Source: Aedes albopictus
Lineage: Eukaryota > Arthropoda > Insecta > Diptera > Culicidae
Length of the DNA: 64,000 bases
Direction: 5' to 3'
NCBI RefSeq assembly: GCF_035046485.1
Contig: NC_085138.1
Coordinates: 66,952,580-67,016,579 of the forward strand
The notes under the pieces were generated by a model. That model saw nothing but the letters and a program-made list of their open reading frames with translations, was not told the DNA's origin and did not search any database. Below are positions 11,675 to 23,269 of the stretch, in pieces. The position numbers were made by a program, and so were the translations under genes. Numbering within the stretch: position 1 is the stretch's first letter; each line of letters opens with the position of its first letter.

Positions 11675-12224
11675 ATTAGTACCAGGGGCCTACATCGTCG
11701 AAACCAAAACATGACGCTGAAAGCGAGCGCCCATCAGCATCGGACGGACGCCGACGACGGGCACATTCAAAACAACATGCATGGGCTTCGCTTCAGCCGC
11801 CCTTCTTGTCACTTTCTTCGACGCAACGACGGGTGGCGGCTCATTTTCACACCGACTGGGATTCAATTGAAATTTTCAAATTGTCTAAAATGTATGTTTG
11901 CTTAATATTTTTATGGGTAATGAACTATTTCAGTAAAATATGCATAGCATACATTAACATTACACAGATTTGCCGGTTGTTACACTCATTAATTGAGTTA
12001 TAACAGAGAAATTCATTCGATGTCCAACGAGCGTGCGTGAGCTTGTGAGTGCGAAACAAAGCGGCGTCTACGACGACGCAGCACCGTCTGTTCATCGGTG
12101 ACGATGACAGTCGGGCTGAGCGACGACGACGGCGCCTTGTTTCCATTGACGATTGAAACCATTGTTTACAAACTTCGTCTGAAAATTTCAATTGAAATTG
12201 AAAATGTAGGGCCCTGATTAGTAC
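11675..12224. mobile_element. Non-autonomous hAT-like element with perfect 8-bp TSD
   Basis: The element (11683-12216, 534 bp) begins CAGGGGCCTACAT and ends ATGTAGGGCCCTG. The 8-bp repeat ATTAGTAC abuts both ends (11675-11682 and 12217-12224). CAGGG/CCCTG ends with an 8-bp TSD are diagnostic of the hAT superfamily. Internal 'caattgaaattttca' and its inverse extend the inverted ends. The 110-codon minus-strand frame shows no transposase motif. Confidence 0.82.
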
Positions 12225-12299
12225 AATCGTAGAGCTGAGGTGATTATGATTGCGCATGAATCGGTGATGGGGCTAGTAAAGTTTAGCAGAGAAAATAAT

Positions 12300-12480
12300 G
12301 TGTTATTCCATTATTATGTGCAAAGTATTCAATTCAGCGAAATGGTATTCCGCGAAACAGTACATTCCGCGAAAAGTCGTTCCGCGAAACTGTATCCGGC
12401 GAAATGGTGCATTCCGCGAAATGTTACACCGCGAATAAAAATTCCGCGAAATGGTTTTCGGTGAAATGGCATACAACCTC
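12300..12480 (+). repeat. 'attccgcgaaatgg' module fragment
   Basis: About eight ~16-bp units such as CATTCCGCGAAATGTTACAC run from 12335 to 12470. They match the module at 6950-7090 in the same orientation. Short open frames here are repeat shadows. Confidence 0.7.
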
Positions 12481-12769
12481 AATTAAATATCATGAAGAAA
12501 AGAACATACAATGCCTCTTCAATATAAATGAAGCTTCACTTCAATTTGTTGTTGACAATAATTTGATATTGAAACAACAATTAATATAAAAAAAATGGGT
12601 GCCCGTCCTCAGATTCGAAACCAAGACCATGAGATTCGTAAATTTCTGTTTTATCACTACACTACTTCACAATTCACATCTGTTAAACAAATGAGAAACT
12701 AAGCGAAACAGTTTCTATCACCTGTCATCTATATTAACAATAAAGGCATTTCCTACAGAAATTACTCCA

Positions 12770-15560
12770 GGTTCTATTCCTTGCGTTTTTTCAAAGAATT
12801 TATAAAGAAATCTTTCTATGAATACCTGCAGTGGGTTCTCCTGTTTTCCAGGTATACCTTCATGAAATTCATTTTTTCAAAAAAAAAAATCATTCAGAAA
12901 TTATATAACTTTTTCCAGGATTTTTTTTTTTGGTTTCTACAGAATTTCAGGATTTTTTCGCCAGAGATTTTCATGTAATTATCTCTGAAGAAATTGTTTG
13001 ATTTACTATACATGAATTCCTCCAGAGATTATTTCCAGGAGTTCTTCTGAAGATTCCTTCAAAAATTTCTCCAGCGATCCCTCAAAAAAATATTGGTGGA
13101 TTTATACAAGAATTTCACCAGTATCTGCAAGAATTAACACTTTTAAGAAATTCTCGCAAAAATTTTTCAACGGATATCTGCTGGATTCCTTTCAGAAACA
13201 TATCAAGCAATGTTTTCTTGAAATAACTTTCAAAGTTCCTCAAGAAGTTTCTCATGTTATTTTTCCTAGGAATAAAGGAGGCATCAAGGAGTATTTAAAG
13301 GAAATCCCAATAAGAATCGCCCCAGAAAATTTTAAAGAATTTCTTCAAGGAATCTCATAATCATCCAGAAATTTCTTTCTCACGAATTTTCATAGAATTC
13401 TTGAGAAACCCTTAGAAGAATTTCCTAAAGAATCCCTGTAGGTTTTTTTTTTCAAATAAATTGTACTATGAATTTCTGTAAAACTCCATAAAAGAACTGT
13501 TGAAGAAATCCCGCACTGAAATTCCCGAAAAAACCTCTTAAACTCCGAAGATATTTTAAACGATGCCCTGACGGAATATCAGCAGAAATTTTTGCTTGAA
13601 TATCTGAAACAATCTCTGAAGGATTTTTTTTTGAAATCTCCAGTAAAATGTCTATAAAAATCTCAGGAAGAACTTTCAAGGAATCTCCAGAAGAATATCT
13701 GAACAAATTCCTAGAAAGTTTTTGAAGAAATCCCGGCACCCAAGCAACACACATGTTATATAAAAGTTGCGACAGCGCAAGTTTTGGTTGTATAGAAGTT
13801 TATTTTACGTTATTTCAACACAATGTCAGAATTACGTAAAATAAACTTCTATACAACCAAAACTTGCGCTGTCGTAACTCTATTATAACATGTGTGTTGC
13901 TTGGGCAGGAAGTTTTGAAAAATTTTTTAGGGAAATACCTGTAGAAATCCCTTGGAAAAGCCTTGGGCGAAAGTCATAGACAAGTTTATTGAGTTATCTT
14001 CAATAAATTTGTGGACGGCGTCTTATGAAATAATCGATGAAAGCATTTCTGAAAGTGTTCCTGAAGCCATTTGTGGACATATTTCTGAAAAAAAATCTTG
14101 TATGATTGTCTTAAAACACCTGGATATGCTTCTATAAAGATCCTATGAAAAACTATGATATTTCTTAGAGTTATTCTGGAGAAATTTATATAATTATCCT
14201 TTGAAGAACTGCTGGAGAAAGTTACGAAGAAATACATGAAGAAATATCTCGAGGAAATCCTGAAAAAATCTCTGTATGAACTCCTGGAAGAATTCCTACA
14301 GGATTTTCTGGATGAATCCATGTATAAGGAGACATTCTAGCGGGAATTTTCTATAGAATTATTAAAGCAATTACCGAACGAAACTCTGGTGGACTACTTG
14401 AACAAATTTCTGAATGAATCTCTGAAAGACTTTTCAAAGAAACCACTGGAAGAATTTACGAAAGAATCTGTAAAAATAGAAAGAAATTTGCAAAGGAATC
14501 TCTGGGAGGGTTTACTAAACGAATCTCTAGAAGAATTTCTGAAGTGATCCTTGGCAGATTTTTAGGAGGAACTCATGGAAATGTATATAAAATGATTTCT
14601 GGGTAAACTTCTGGAGAAATTCTCAAGTAAATTTTTGAAGGGAACCTTTTGAAAATCCTGTGGATCAATTTTGAAAGCAATACACGGAAGATTTCTTGAT
14701 GGAGTTCTTGGACAAATCTATGGAGGTATTTCATATAGAATTTCTGAAAAAATCTTCAGGTAAATTTCCTAAGGAATCCCTGGAAAAAAATCTGCAGAAA
14801 TTTTCAGAAGAATTCCTGAAGGAGTTTGTCGAAGATTTTCTAGAGAAATCCGTGGAGAAATTTTGGAGGAATTCTAATCTTTTGATTATCTGAAGGAATC
14901 GCAGAAAACTTTTCTGAAGAAATCCGATGATGATTTCTTGGAAAAATTCTCGTACGAGATTTCGAAAGAGTTAAATAAGGTTGGTTGAAGAGAAATTCTT
15001 GGAGAGCTTTTTGATATTCTATTGTAAATACAATTCTAGAGCCATGTCTTAAAAAAATCCATGGCAGACGTTAAAAAAAAAAAAGATTTTGAAAGGAATC
15101 CGTAAAAGACTTTCTGAAAGGAATTTAAAAAATATTATAGAGGAATCTATGGAGCAATTCTAGAAGGAATTGAACCAAAAAATTCCTAAGGGCATTCCTG
15201 GCAGAGTTTTTTTTTTAATTTACTGGAAAATTTTCTGAAGGAATGCGGTTTTTGATTGTCTATAGGAGTTTTTCCGGAAATCAATGGAGTAAGGTTTGTA
15301 GATATTTATGAATTGTTTTCCAAATGCATCCTTTGATAAATTACCGGAGAAATCTTTCAAAGAATTTCTGAAGAAATCATTAGATGATTTCTGAAGAAAA
15401 TCATGGATAAACTTCTAAAGCAATTCTTGCAAGATTTTCCAAATGAGTATTTAAAAAAACTTCGGGCAAATAGCTAATGAAAAATCAGAATAAATTTCAG
15501 AAATTAATTCTTCACATCCCTGGAGAAAATTTTGGTATGACTCTTTGATAGTTTTTTTTA
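12770..15560. repeat. Highly degenerate 24-bp-type repeat field
   Basis: Phrases such as 'ttcctggaagaatttctgaag' and 'gaagaatttctggagg' recur throughout with many substitutions and indels. They are the decayed form of the sharper 24-bp repeat at 54.8-62.8 kb. The 60-110-codon frames are rich in Phe, Leu, Glu, Lys and Ser and have no domain; they come from the repeat. A palindromic MITE sits inside at 13739-13905. Confidence 0.6.
13739..13905. mobile_element. Near-perfect palindromic MITE with CCCAAGCAAC ends
   Basis: The 167-bp element begins CCCAAGCAACACACATGTTA and its second half is almost the exact inverse, ending TAACATGTGTGTTGCTTGGG. The arms are about 75 bp with a very short spacer, so one strand can fold into a long hairpin. 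CA lies on both outer sides. The ends match the first ten bases of the larger element at 21820-23147, so both probably use the same transposase. Confidence 0.8.
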
Positions 15561-15644
15561 AGCTGTTTCCGAGAAATTTTGTGAAGTATTCTAAAAGTCC
15601 AAATACTAGTAGGAAATAATTTTGTTTTTTTTTTATCTTAAGAG

Positions 15645-16455
15645 CTGGATACTAGTATGGGACAAACATGAAATTCTCGCTCCAGTCGACTTTTTTGATT
15701 CCATTTAGGTCCCATATGAACTGTACAAAATTTCAGCGCAATCGGTGAAACTATAATTTAGCGCAAGCGGTTTAAAGTTTTCATAGGATTTACTGTGGGA
15801 AAAGTTACACTTTCAGATAAAAAAATCCCAGAGGTCGTCCCTTGTCTCCTTAATTCAAATCGATCAATGCTTCTTGTAGAAAAATCATTTATGAAACTTT
15901 CTTTCGAAGACCACAAAACGATTGGATGCTTGTGGAAACAGTTATTGATTTATTACCGATTAGTGATCCAACGAACGGCTTTTTGTTTTGTTTTATTAGC
16001 AGCACTGTAGCTGCTGCTTTGGCTGCTGCTGTTTCTGGGGGTGGTGATGCCTCCCGCCACCCCATGCAACAACGGCAGCAGCAGTGCTGCTGATAAAACA
16101 AAACAAAAAGACGTTCGTTTGATCACTAATCGGTAATAAATCAATAACTTTTTCCACAAGCATCCAATCGTTTTGTGGTCTTCGAAAGAAAGTTTCATAA
16201 ATGATTTTTCTACAAAAAGCATTGATCGATTTGAATTAAGGAGACAAGGGACGACCTCTGGGATTTTTTATCTGAAAGTGTAACTATTCCCATAGTAAAT
16301 CCTATGAAAACTTTGAACCGCTTGCGCTAAATTATAGTTTCACCGATTGCGCTGAAATTTTGTACAGTTCATATGGGACCTAAATGGGATCTAAAAAGTC
16401 GACTGGAGCGAGGATTTATTTTTTCCATACAAGCGTGTCCCATACTACTGGATAC
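15645..16455. mobile_element. 795-bp foldback hAT-like element with 8-bp TSD
   Basis: The element (15653-16447) begins TAGTATGGGAC and ends GTCCCATACTA. The arms, about 360 bp each, are inverted copies with scattered differences; the spacer near 16015-16090 is rich in 'gctgctg'. CTGGATAC abuts both ends (15645-15652 and 16448-16455), an 8-bp TSD as in hAT elements. The 70-90-codon frames inside are mirror images of each other and not genes. It lies in the left TSD of the neighbouring SINE. Confidence 0.82.
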
Positions 16456-16896
16456 TGCCGGGCCCGTGGTGTAGTAGCTACACGTTTGCTTCATAAGCAG
16501 ATGTTCATGGGTTCGATCCCAGCCCGGCACTTTCGTCAGTTGCTCTTTCCCCCTGAGAGCAGCTGACACTGACCCTCTTCTGAGGAAATGGCTCAAATGG
16601 ACCCGCATACTTGGACATCGGTGAACGGCAACCAATAATGGACCCCCAATCGGACTAGAAACAGGAATAACGTCAGCTTCCTCGTGCTCATCATTCTACC
16701 ATGATAGGGTAAAGTGAAAGTAGCGCAACGGCAACTAGTTGGATGTAGTAGAATAAGAATAGAATATATTTAGACACTGTACAAAGTGTAAGTACAGATT
16801 CCAATTGGAATCGCTCACGCAGTGCCCTAGTGAACAAAAGAGCTGTAAATTAGGTTAAGTGATTGAAGAATAAAAAAAAAAAAAAAGAGCTGGATA
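16456..16896 (+). mobile_element. tRNA-derived SINE with poly-A tail (tRNA-Met-like head)
   Basis: The head (about 16458-16530) has acceptor arms GCCGGGC and GCCCGGC that pair perfectly, an A box TGGTGTAGTAG, a B box GGTTCGATCC and CAT at the anticodon position. A body of about 350 bp follows and ends in a run of A. The 11-bp repeat AGAGCTGGATA lies after the tail (16886-16896) and at 15641-15651, before the foldback element, so the two insertions are nested. The continuing body makes it a SINE, not a functional tRNA gene. Confidence 0.8.
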
Positions 16897-18720
16897 GTGA
16901 ATAACATGGTGTAATTTCGATGACACCATTCGGAAAACCTTAAAGTAGTGTGGAGGAGTACCAAATGGTTGCTTATAAAAATTTCTCTGAGATTTTCTGA
17001 AAAGTATTCCAGAAGAATCTTCTATAGTAATCCGTGAATACCTGGGGGAATCTTTGAACTTACTCGTGATATGCCTTCCGAAAGGAAGGAAACATATCCC
17101 TCTCAAATAAGATATCAAAATCACTTTCCGGGAGGTTGATCATTCCAGGAAGTGTGTCATTCTTGAAAGAGAACGGGTAATGTAATTACAATATGTGTTC
17201 CTCTTGCATTCGACGGAAACGGACAGTTGTATGAATTTCAGTTTCCTCAAATTTCCAGATGCACTCTTGAGTCACTTCACAAAACTATGTTGAAATACTC
17301 TTGTTGTCGTGTATAAATGTAAGCTGTGCACCCAAAGTGTGCTAAAAGATATCAAGGAACAATTATTTTTTATAGCAAACTGCATAATTGTATTTTGGGA
17401 ATGTGTTTCATAGTTGAAACTTTCAGCTTATGTTGAAATATTGCAAAATATTTTGTCAAAGAAACTTATTTTATTTTTATCAACTGATAATCGTGTACCG
17501 TGTTGACATACCTGTACTTCCTTTATGCTGGAAAATTATTTGTAACTCTGTGTACCAGTTTCGTTCAAACTAACCTAATCCTCAATATAATAATCCAGAC
17601 CCCCTGAGAGGAAACAAAAATGAAACAAGCCTTGTCCAGTTTGAAAAGTACCGTAAAATAGCCAAGCCACACAAAAAATCAACTACCTTTCATCGCCCAT
17701 GTTTGAATATTCAGGTGGATGCAAACCGGGCGAGATAAGCTTATGAGACCAGAATGGACCCTCATCGAGTGTGCAGCACACATCATCATCGTTCATCACA
17801 TCCGGACTCCCAAGCCCAACAACTACTGGCCGGCCAGAAAAGCCAACGAGTTTTCCACACGTTAATAACCCGCTTCATTGCAGTCAAGCAGTTTTGGCCC
17901 AAAATTCCCTCTGCTGCACATACTCCTCACTTTGATGCTCAGGGGCACACTCTGGACATGCATGGGAGCCTCACCGGTGAGTACTGAGCAGCGTTGTTGG
18001 ATGCTCGTGTTTGAGAGCAGCATGTAGGCTCCTGGTGGAGGCGGTGGTGGAAGTGGTGGTTTGTGTCAGGAAATTAAATGGAAGTTTGGCCTGATTCACA
18101 TCGAACGAAGCAGCCTCATTTCCATCCGAAGCACCTCCTGTGCGGCGCGCGGAGATCAGGCGGCGGTTGTTCGGCTGACTGCCGATGTATGAATGGCGTT
18201 GAACGGCAGGCAGGTACCTATACCTTAGTAAACATGGAGGGCCGGCCCTACTATTGTGCTCGGCGTTATTTATTTTTCATGTGCCCTTTTACCCAAAAAA
18301 CCGGTTCGTTTGACTAGCATAGTAAATTTCTATGTGCTCGTATCGGAATCAAAAAAAATGATAAGCATATTGGGAAGTCTATAGGAACGCGTTTAACTGA
18401 TTTTTCGGAAATGGAAGTTAGATCTAGGATATGTGAGGTCTATTGAAATACTGTAGCGATGCCGGAAGAAAATGTATGGAGTGCAGGGGGAAATTTTTAA
18501 GATTCTGCCACAATGTGTGATTTAAATTCTAATCTGGTTTAAGTGCAAATTTTAGTGACTCTTCGATGAATTTTGGCTGAAAACTTAAGCCACATTCTGG
18601 GACAAATTCTGATAAAATAACAATTGTAGATTGTGAGAAGATGCATCCACGATAAGCCATATACAGTAGTCGAATCGACTACCGTTCAACACCATCAAGC
18701 GACGATGGTAGTCAAGTGGT
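16897..18720. other. Unassigned DNA, no gene seen
   Basis: 16900-17590 is AT-rich with no feature. 17590-18310 is richer in GC and lacks obvious repeats, so it may be unique sequence near or within a host gene, but the open frames at 17754-17987 and 18078-18317 have no recognisable domain. I see no splice-supported coding structure. Confidence 0.35.
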
Positions 18721-18840
18721 TCCGTAGCTTAGAGGAATAGAAGCGCCCGCCAATCGAATTGGGAGTCGTGGGTTCGATTCTCACCAGTAGTGTATGTGAA
18801 TTTCTCTTGTCAAAGCAGTTAAACAAGATGTTTTTTTTTT
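18715..18840 (+). mobile_element. tRNA-like SINE head
   Basis: TAGCTTAGAGG and GGTTCGATTCTC are spaced like tRNA A and B boxes, with an anticodon-arm-like segment between them. The acceptor arms do not pair well, so a working tRNA is unlikely. The body is short and ends near a run of T at 18830. The exact ends are uncertain. Confidence 0.5.
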
Positions 18841-19095
18841 GTTTGGGTACCAACTCTTTCAGAAACTTCTTCATTTATAACGGCTTGTGATTTGTGCCAA
18901 TTTCTTCAGTATTTTCAAAGAACGTCTTCGTTTATTTTATAAGAAATTCTGCTATTAAAAGATTTTCTTGAAGAATTTTTGGGTAAATTCCTAAAAGAAA
19001 TGATAAATAAAAATGCTTTCATAAACTACTAGATAATTTCTCGGAAGAATTTTTAAGAATAAATCTTCAAAGAATCTAGAACGACTTTCATTTAC

Positions 19096-19275
19096 ATTCC
19101 CGACGTTTCGGCCTGGCGATTTGGCCTTCTTCAAGGATCGTAGTGTCACCGTCCATCGTTTTTGGGGTTTTATGCCAAAAAATGCTCTTCTATATGCAAA
19201 AGCCCCAAAATCGATAAACGGTAACACTACGACCCTTGAAAAAGTTCAAATCCCCAGGCCGAAACGTCAGGAATA
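19096..19275. mobile_element. 180-bp MITE, inverted CGACGTTTCGGCCTGG ends
   Basis: The left end ATTCCCGACGTTTCGGCCTG is the imperfect inverse of the right end (CCAGGCCGAAACGTCAGGAAT). The similarity runs about 60 bp inward, through 'tcaaggatcgtagtgtcaccg' and its inverse. No target duplication is evident. It is non-coding. Confidence 0.68.
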
Positions 19276-19659
19276 GCTGTGTGTGAATTGCTTCTGCTAG
19301 TCTTGAAAAAACGTCGATACTGATTAATTTTTATTCTGTACTCAATAAGAACAAATTTCGCCTACCTTGTGTGAAAGGTTTAAACGCATGGAAATCAGAG
19401 GTTTCAATAACAACTATCCTCACAAGAATTTTGCTGAAGATGTTTGAGAGAATCGTAGAGGATGTTCACCAGGAAATTTATAATTCATACCTCATGGTAG
19501 AAATTCACAAAGTCGCCCTTCTCTTCTAAGGATATTCTTATGTTAGACCAGTGCTGTCATGGTAAAATCAGGTTTTCAAATTCCAGCGCCCTATAGCAGG
19601 GCCATTATAGGAATTACTTCAATATTGAACCTAATTCGCATTAATCGGATGATTTTTCC

Positions 19660-21037
19660 TAGTCAAGACGAACATTCTTTAGAATAGAATTTCTTCGATT
19701 CTTTGAGCAATCCAGATTTCTGAAATTTTTGTTGCAGTTCTTCGAGAGATTCCTTAATAATATTCTCTATATATTCACTTAAGGCTCTTTTCAGGAATTC
19801 CTCTAGGGATTCTCAGGCGTTTCTTTCAGAGATTCCTCAAGAAAATTCTGATAAAGTTTCTTCTGGAAGTTTGTCCAGGGGTAGGGTCGTAAACTTCTCT
19901 TCGGATTTATTACTCAGAGATTTCTTCATTCTAGTACCATTATCTGCTTTTCGTGCAGATTTCCGAAGACATTTTTCTAAAACTTCTTCGACATTTAATT
20001 CAGAAATTTCTCAAGGATGGCTATTGGAAATCCCTTCAGGAATTTTCTTAGAAACTTCTTCAGCATTGTTTCCTTAAATTTCTCCAACAGTTCTCATGAA
20101 ATCCTTCTAGAAATTTCTCTAAAGCCATCTCAAGGAGTTCCTACAGGTACTCTCGAGGGATTCCTTCAAGAACTCCTCCAACGATTGTTTCTGAAATTGC
20201 TTCAATGAAATTTGTTCAGGAATTGTTTAGAAATTGCTTCAGGTTACCCTTAAAGAATTACTTAAACATTTATTACGTAATTTCATGAAATATTTCTGTA
20301 AAAATCTGTGTAGAAATATTCCAAAAACACACCTTCTAGATATTTCTTTGGTAGCCCGGACGAAATGGAAATCCATGGAGGAATTTCTGAAAGAAACCTT
20401 GGAGGATATTCCTAAATTGTTTTTCTAATTCCTGTAAAAATTCCTAGGGATATTTTTTAACGAATCCCTGGAGGATTATGCAAAAGAATCTCAGTGACTT
20501 CCTGAAGGAATTCTAGAATGAGTTGCCAACAAAAAATCTGGAAACTTTCTCTCAGAAACCCTGAGTGGAATTTTTATTAGAATTTAACAATACATATTTA
20601 GAAAAAAAACCTTGAGAAATTACTAATCAAAATTCATGGACATTCGTGAACATATTTTTAAAGAACTCTCTGAAAGATTTATGGGAAAATCTTATGAAAA
20701 AATGTTTAAGAAATTTATGTAAAACATTCTAGGAATTGTTTCGTAACAAATTTCTGATTTTTTTTAAAGAAGCTGAGTAAAAATTCTTAAATGTATTCTT
20801 GGAAGAAAACCAAGAGGAATTCCTGGTAAAATATATGGACGAATAACCGACGGAACTCATGAAGGAATCTTTATATGATTTTTTGCAGTAATCTCTGGAA
20901 GAATATCTGCTGGAATCAATAAAAAAAATCATGAAGGTCTTCTAGAGAATTTCCTGGATACATTCCCTGAAGGAATTCATTGAAGAAGCTCTGAAAGAAT
21001 TTTCGAACCAGCCGATGGAACAGTTTCTTGAAAGAAC
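19660..21037. repeat. Degenerate 24-bp-type repeat field
   Basis: Variants of 'ttcttcaggaatttctccag' and 'ggaattcctgaaggaatct' recur in both senses, with an apparent switch of sense near 20380. Frames of 60-68 codons are repeat shadows. Confidence 0.55.
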
Positions 21038-21241
21038 AGTTGGATTACTAGTGGAGCGGATCTGGTTGGATGGTTAGAACACTTGACTATCACGCCGAGG
21101 ACCTGGGATCGAATCCCACTCCCGACAAACTCGCAAAATGTGAGTTCTTCCTTCGGAAGGGAAGTAAAACGTGCGTCCCGAGATGAACTAGCCCAGGGCT
21201 AAAAATCTCGTTAATACGAATAAAAAAAAAGTTGGATTACT
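21038..21241 (+). mobile_element. Short tRNA-derived SINE with 12-bp TSD
   Basis: The ~180-bp element (21050-21229) has an A-box-like TGGATGGTTAGAAC, a B box GGGATCGAATCCC and an A-rich tail. AGTTGGATTACT flanks it at 21038-21049 and 21230-21241. The insertion split a field of 24-bp-type repeats. Confidence 0.78.
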
Positions 21242-21429
21242 TTGAAAATAAATTTCCTGAAGGTATTTGTGAAGGAGGAACGTCTATACGTTACTCTTTG
21301 AGTAGGAAGGTGGGTTCAGAAAGACGTGATAAACCTAATTTATGGAATTTCCATGGAAGCAATGTAGCCATATTGGGAGAATTCTTAGAAAAAAATCTTG
21401 AAATTTCAAGAAAAATTCAACGAGGAACT

Positions 21430-21705
21430 CCTTAACCCTTTGGGGACGGATGGGTCGTATGTGCCCAGCCGAGAAAAACGACCATCACAAACGTGTTCTA
21501 GACTAGCGAGATTGCATCTAGAGAGTTGAAAATGCTGTTTCCAAAGGGTTATTCAAATCCGTGGATGAATCGCCGGGGACACCTTCCATTTTTAGAGCAT
21601 ATCTTTAAGCAAGCCTTAGAGAAACTTCTTTTGGTGGGATTCGACACCATGATTCCGTATTCGCTAGACCGGTGCTTTAACCAACTAAGCCACAGAACAG
21701 ATTTC
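21430..21705 (-). mobile_element. tRNA-like SINE fragment, minus strand
   Basis: Read on the minus strand, 21702-21632 carries TGGCTTAGTTGGTTAAAGC and GTGTCGAATCCCACC, placed like tRNA A and B boxes. The downstream body (to about 21430) has no clear tail. Ends and TSD were not resolved. Confidence 0.5.
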
Positions 21706-21817
21706 TCAAAAGGAAATCCTGGAGAGATCCCTGATGGAACTACTGGAGGAATCTCTGAAGAAACATCTGCACGAATCCCTAACACTCCTGGAGGCATCTC
21801 TGAAGGAACTTCTGAAC

Positions 21818-23149
21818 TTCCCAAGCAACCAAAAGTTCGGATAAAATAGCATGTTTGGGCTTAATCAGCTATTCGAAGGTATATGAATAGCATTCTATTC
21901 AGCTCACTTTTTAAGTAATTAACCGAACTTCAGTTCACAAAAAGTACACTTGTGTCGCTGAAAGGAACGCTATTCAGCTTAAAAATAAACTTCGAAAAAA
22001 TGAAAAAAAAAAGTTTAGTCCTCAAAAGTAATTTATTATTAAGAACCATTAGTTCATGTGGAATCCAAATTGACTAATACCTTGAAATAATGTTTGATGT
22101 TTTTTACTTACTGAGATTTGAACTCGGGATCTCCTCGTTGAAAGTCGGTGCCTAACCACTACTCCATGTATGTGTTGTTATGCACTGTGGGATTTTACTC
22201 AATGTGCTGATATCATATAGTAGAGCTCAATCAGGTTCGCGTGTGAACTTTCCCTGAACTTGGAATAATTTTTGAAGTGGAAAGTTCGAAAGAAGTTCAC
22301 GTGGAACTTCTTGTGAACTTACGCAGTTTGACATTTTCAGTTTGTTGTGGTTCGCAGTGCAAAGCAATAAATTAAGGCCAGTGTATCGACTTCAAGAAAA
22401 GATTATAAGTTTTCAGCTTGGTTTTCAGTGAATACGATTGCGTCGATTACCGGTGCGCTGCAGTGACAAGTGAGACGGGTGTGAAAACATCCAGCAAAGC
22501 TGGAAAATTTTTGTGCGCAGCCGAAAAACCCCCGGCGGCATCCTAGGGGGAACAGTTTTCCGCTGCGGGGGCAGCCTTTGATCCACACAATACGGATCCT
22601 TTGCGTTGATTACAAGTAAGTACGTTCAAATATTATAGTGGAACAAAGTGTACTTGTGGAATTAACACAAGCTGTGGCTGCTGGGCTCGATTTCCGAGTG
22701 ATTTAATTGAATGAGAACTTCTCCCCGGCCCCGCTGTCGCCGAAGTTCAAGTGAAGTTCACTTTTGGTACGGTTAATATTTATCCGAACTTTCAGTAGTA
22801 AGTTCAAAACAAGTTCGAAACAAGTTCGGAACGGATGATTTCAAGTTGTTGGAATATGTTCAAATGAACTATATTTGAATTTTATAGGCACGCAAAAGTT
22901 CAACATGAGTTCGGTTAATATTTGATTGAACTCTGTTTTAAAGTTCAACATAAGTTCTTTTTTAACCTTTTTTCGACTTTAATGTCGTTTTGAAGAGAAG
23001 TCAAAAGCTTGTACATGTACTTCCAAGTTCATAAACAATACAAGAGGAACTTTTTGGAGAATTAAGTTCAACGAAACCTGGAATTGAACCGAACTTGAAC
23101 TTCTGAGTTCGTTCTTCAAGTGGAATCCGAACTTTTGGTTGCTTGGGTT
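21818..23149. mobile_element. 1.3-kb element with 23-bp inverted ends (CCCAAGCAACC)
   Basis: The element (21820-23147) begins CCCAAGCAACCAAAAGTTCG and ends with the exact inverse; TT abuts both ends. Its first ten bases match the palindromic MITE at 13739. The interior has many 'aagttca'/'tgaactt' motifs and, at about 22105-22170 on the minus strand, a tRNA-Glu-like segment with TAGTGGTTAGG, a TTC anticodon position and GAGTTCAAATC. No transposase is visible; the 61-codon minus-strand frame is not recognisable. Confidence 0.72.
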
Positions 23150-23269
23150 ATCCCTGTAGAAACTTCTGTATGAATCCCTGAAGGAATCCGTTGAGGAACT
23201 CCTAGATTAATTTATAAAGAACCTTCAGTAGAAATTCTGTTTAGGCTTTAAGTTAGGTTTTGATCCGCA

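Noticed and set aside
15795..16222. Two mirrored 71- and 89-codon ORFs as paralogous genes
   Set aside because: They are the two arms of one foldback element read in opposite directions.
16458..16530. Functional tRNA-Met gene
   Set aside because: The tRNA-like head has good arms but continues into a ~350-bp body with A tail and TSD, so it is a SINE. No pol III terminator follows the head.
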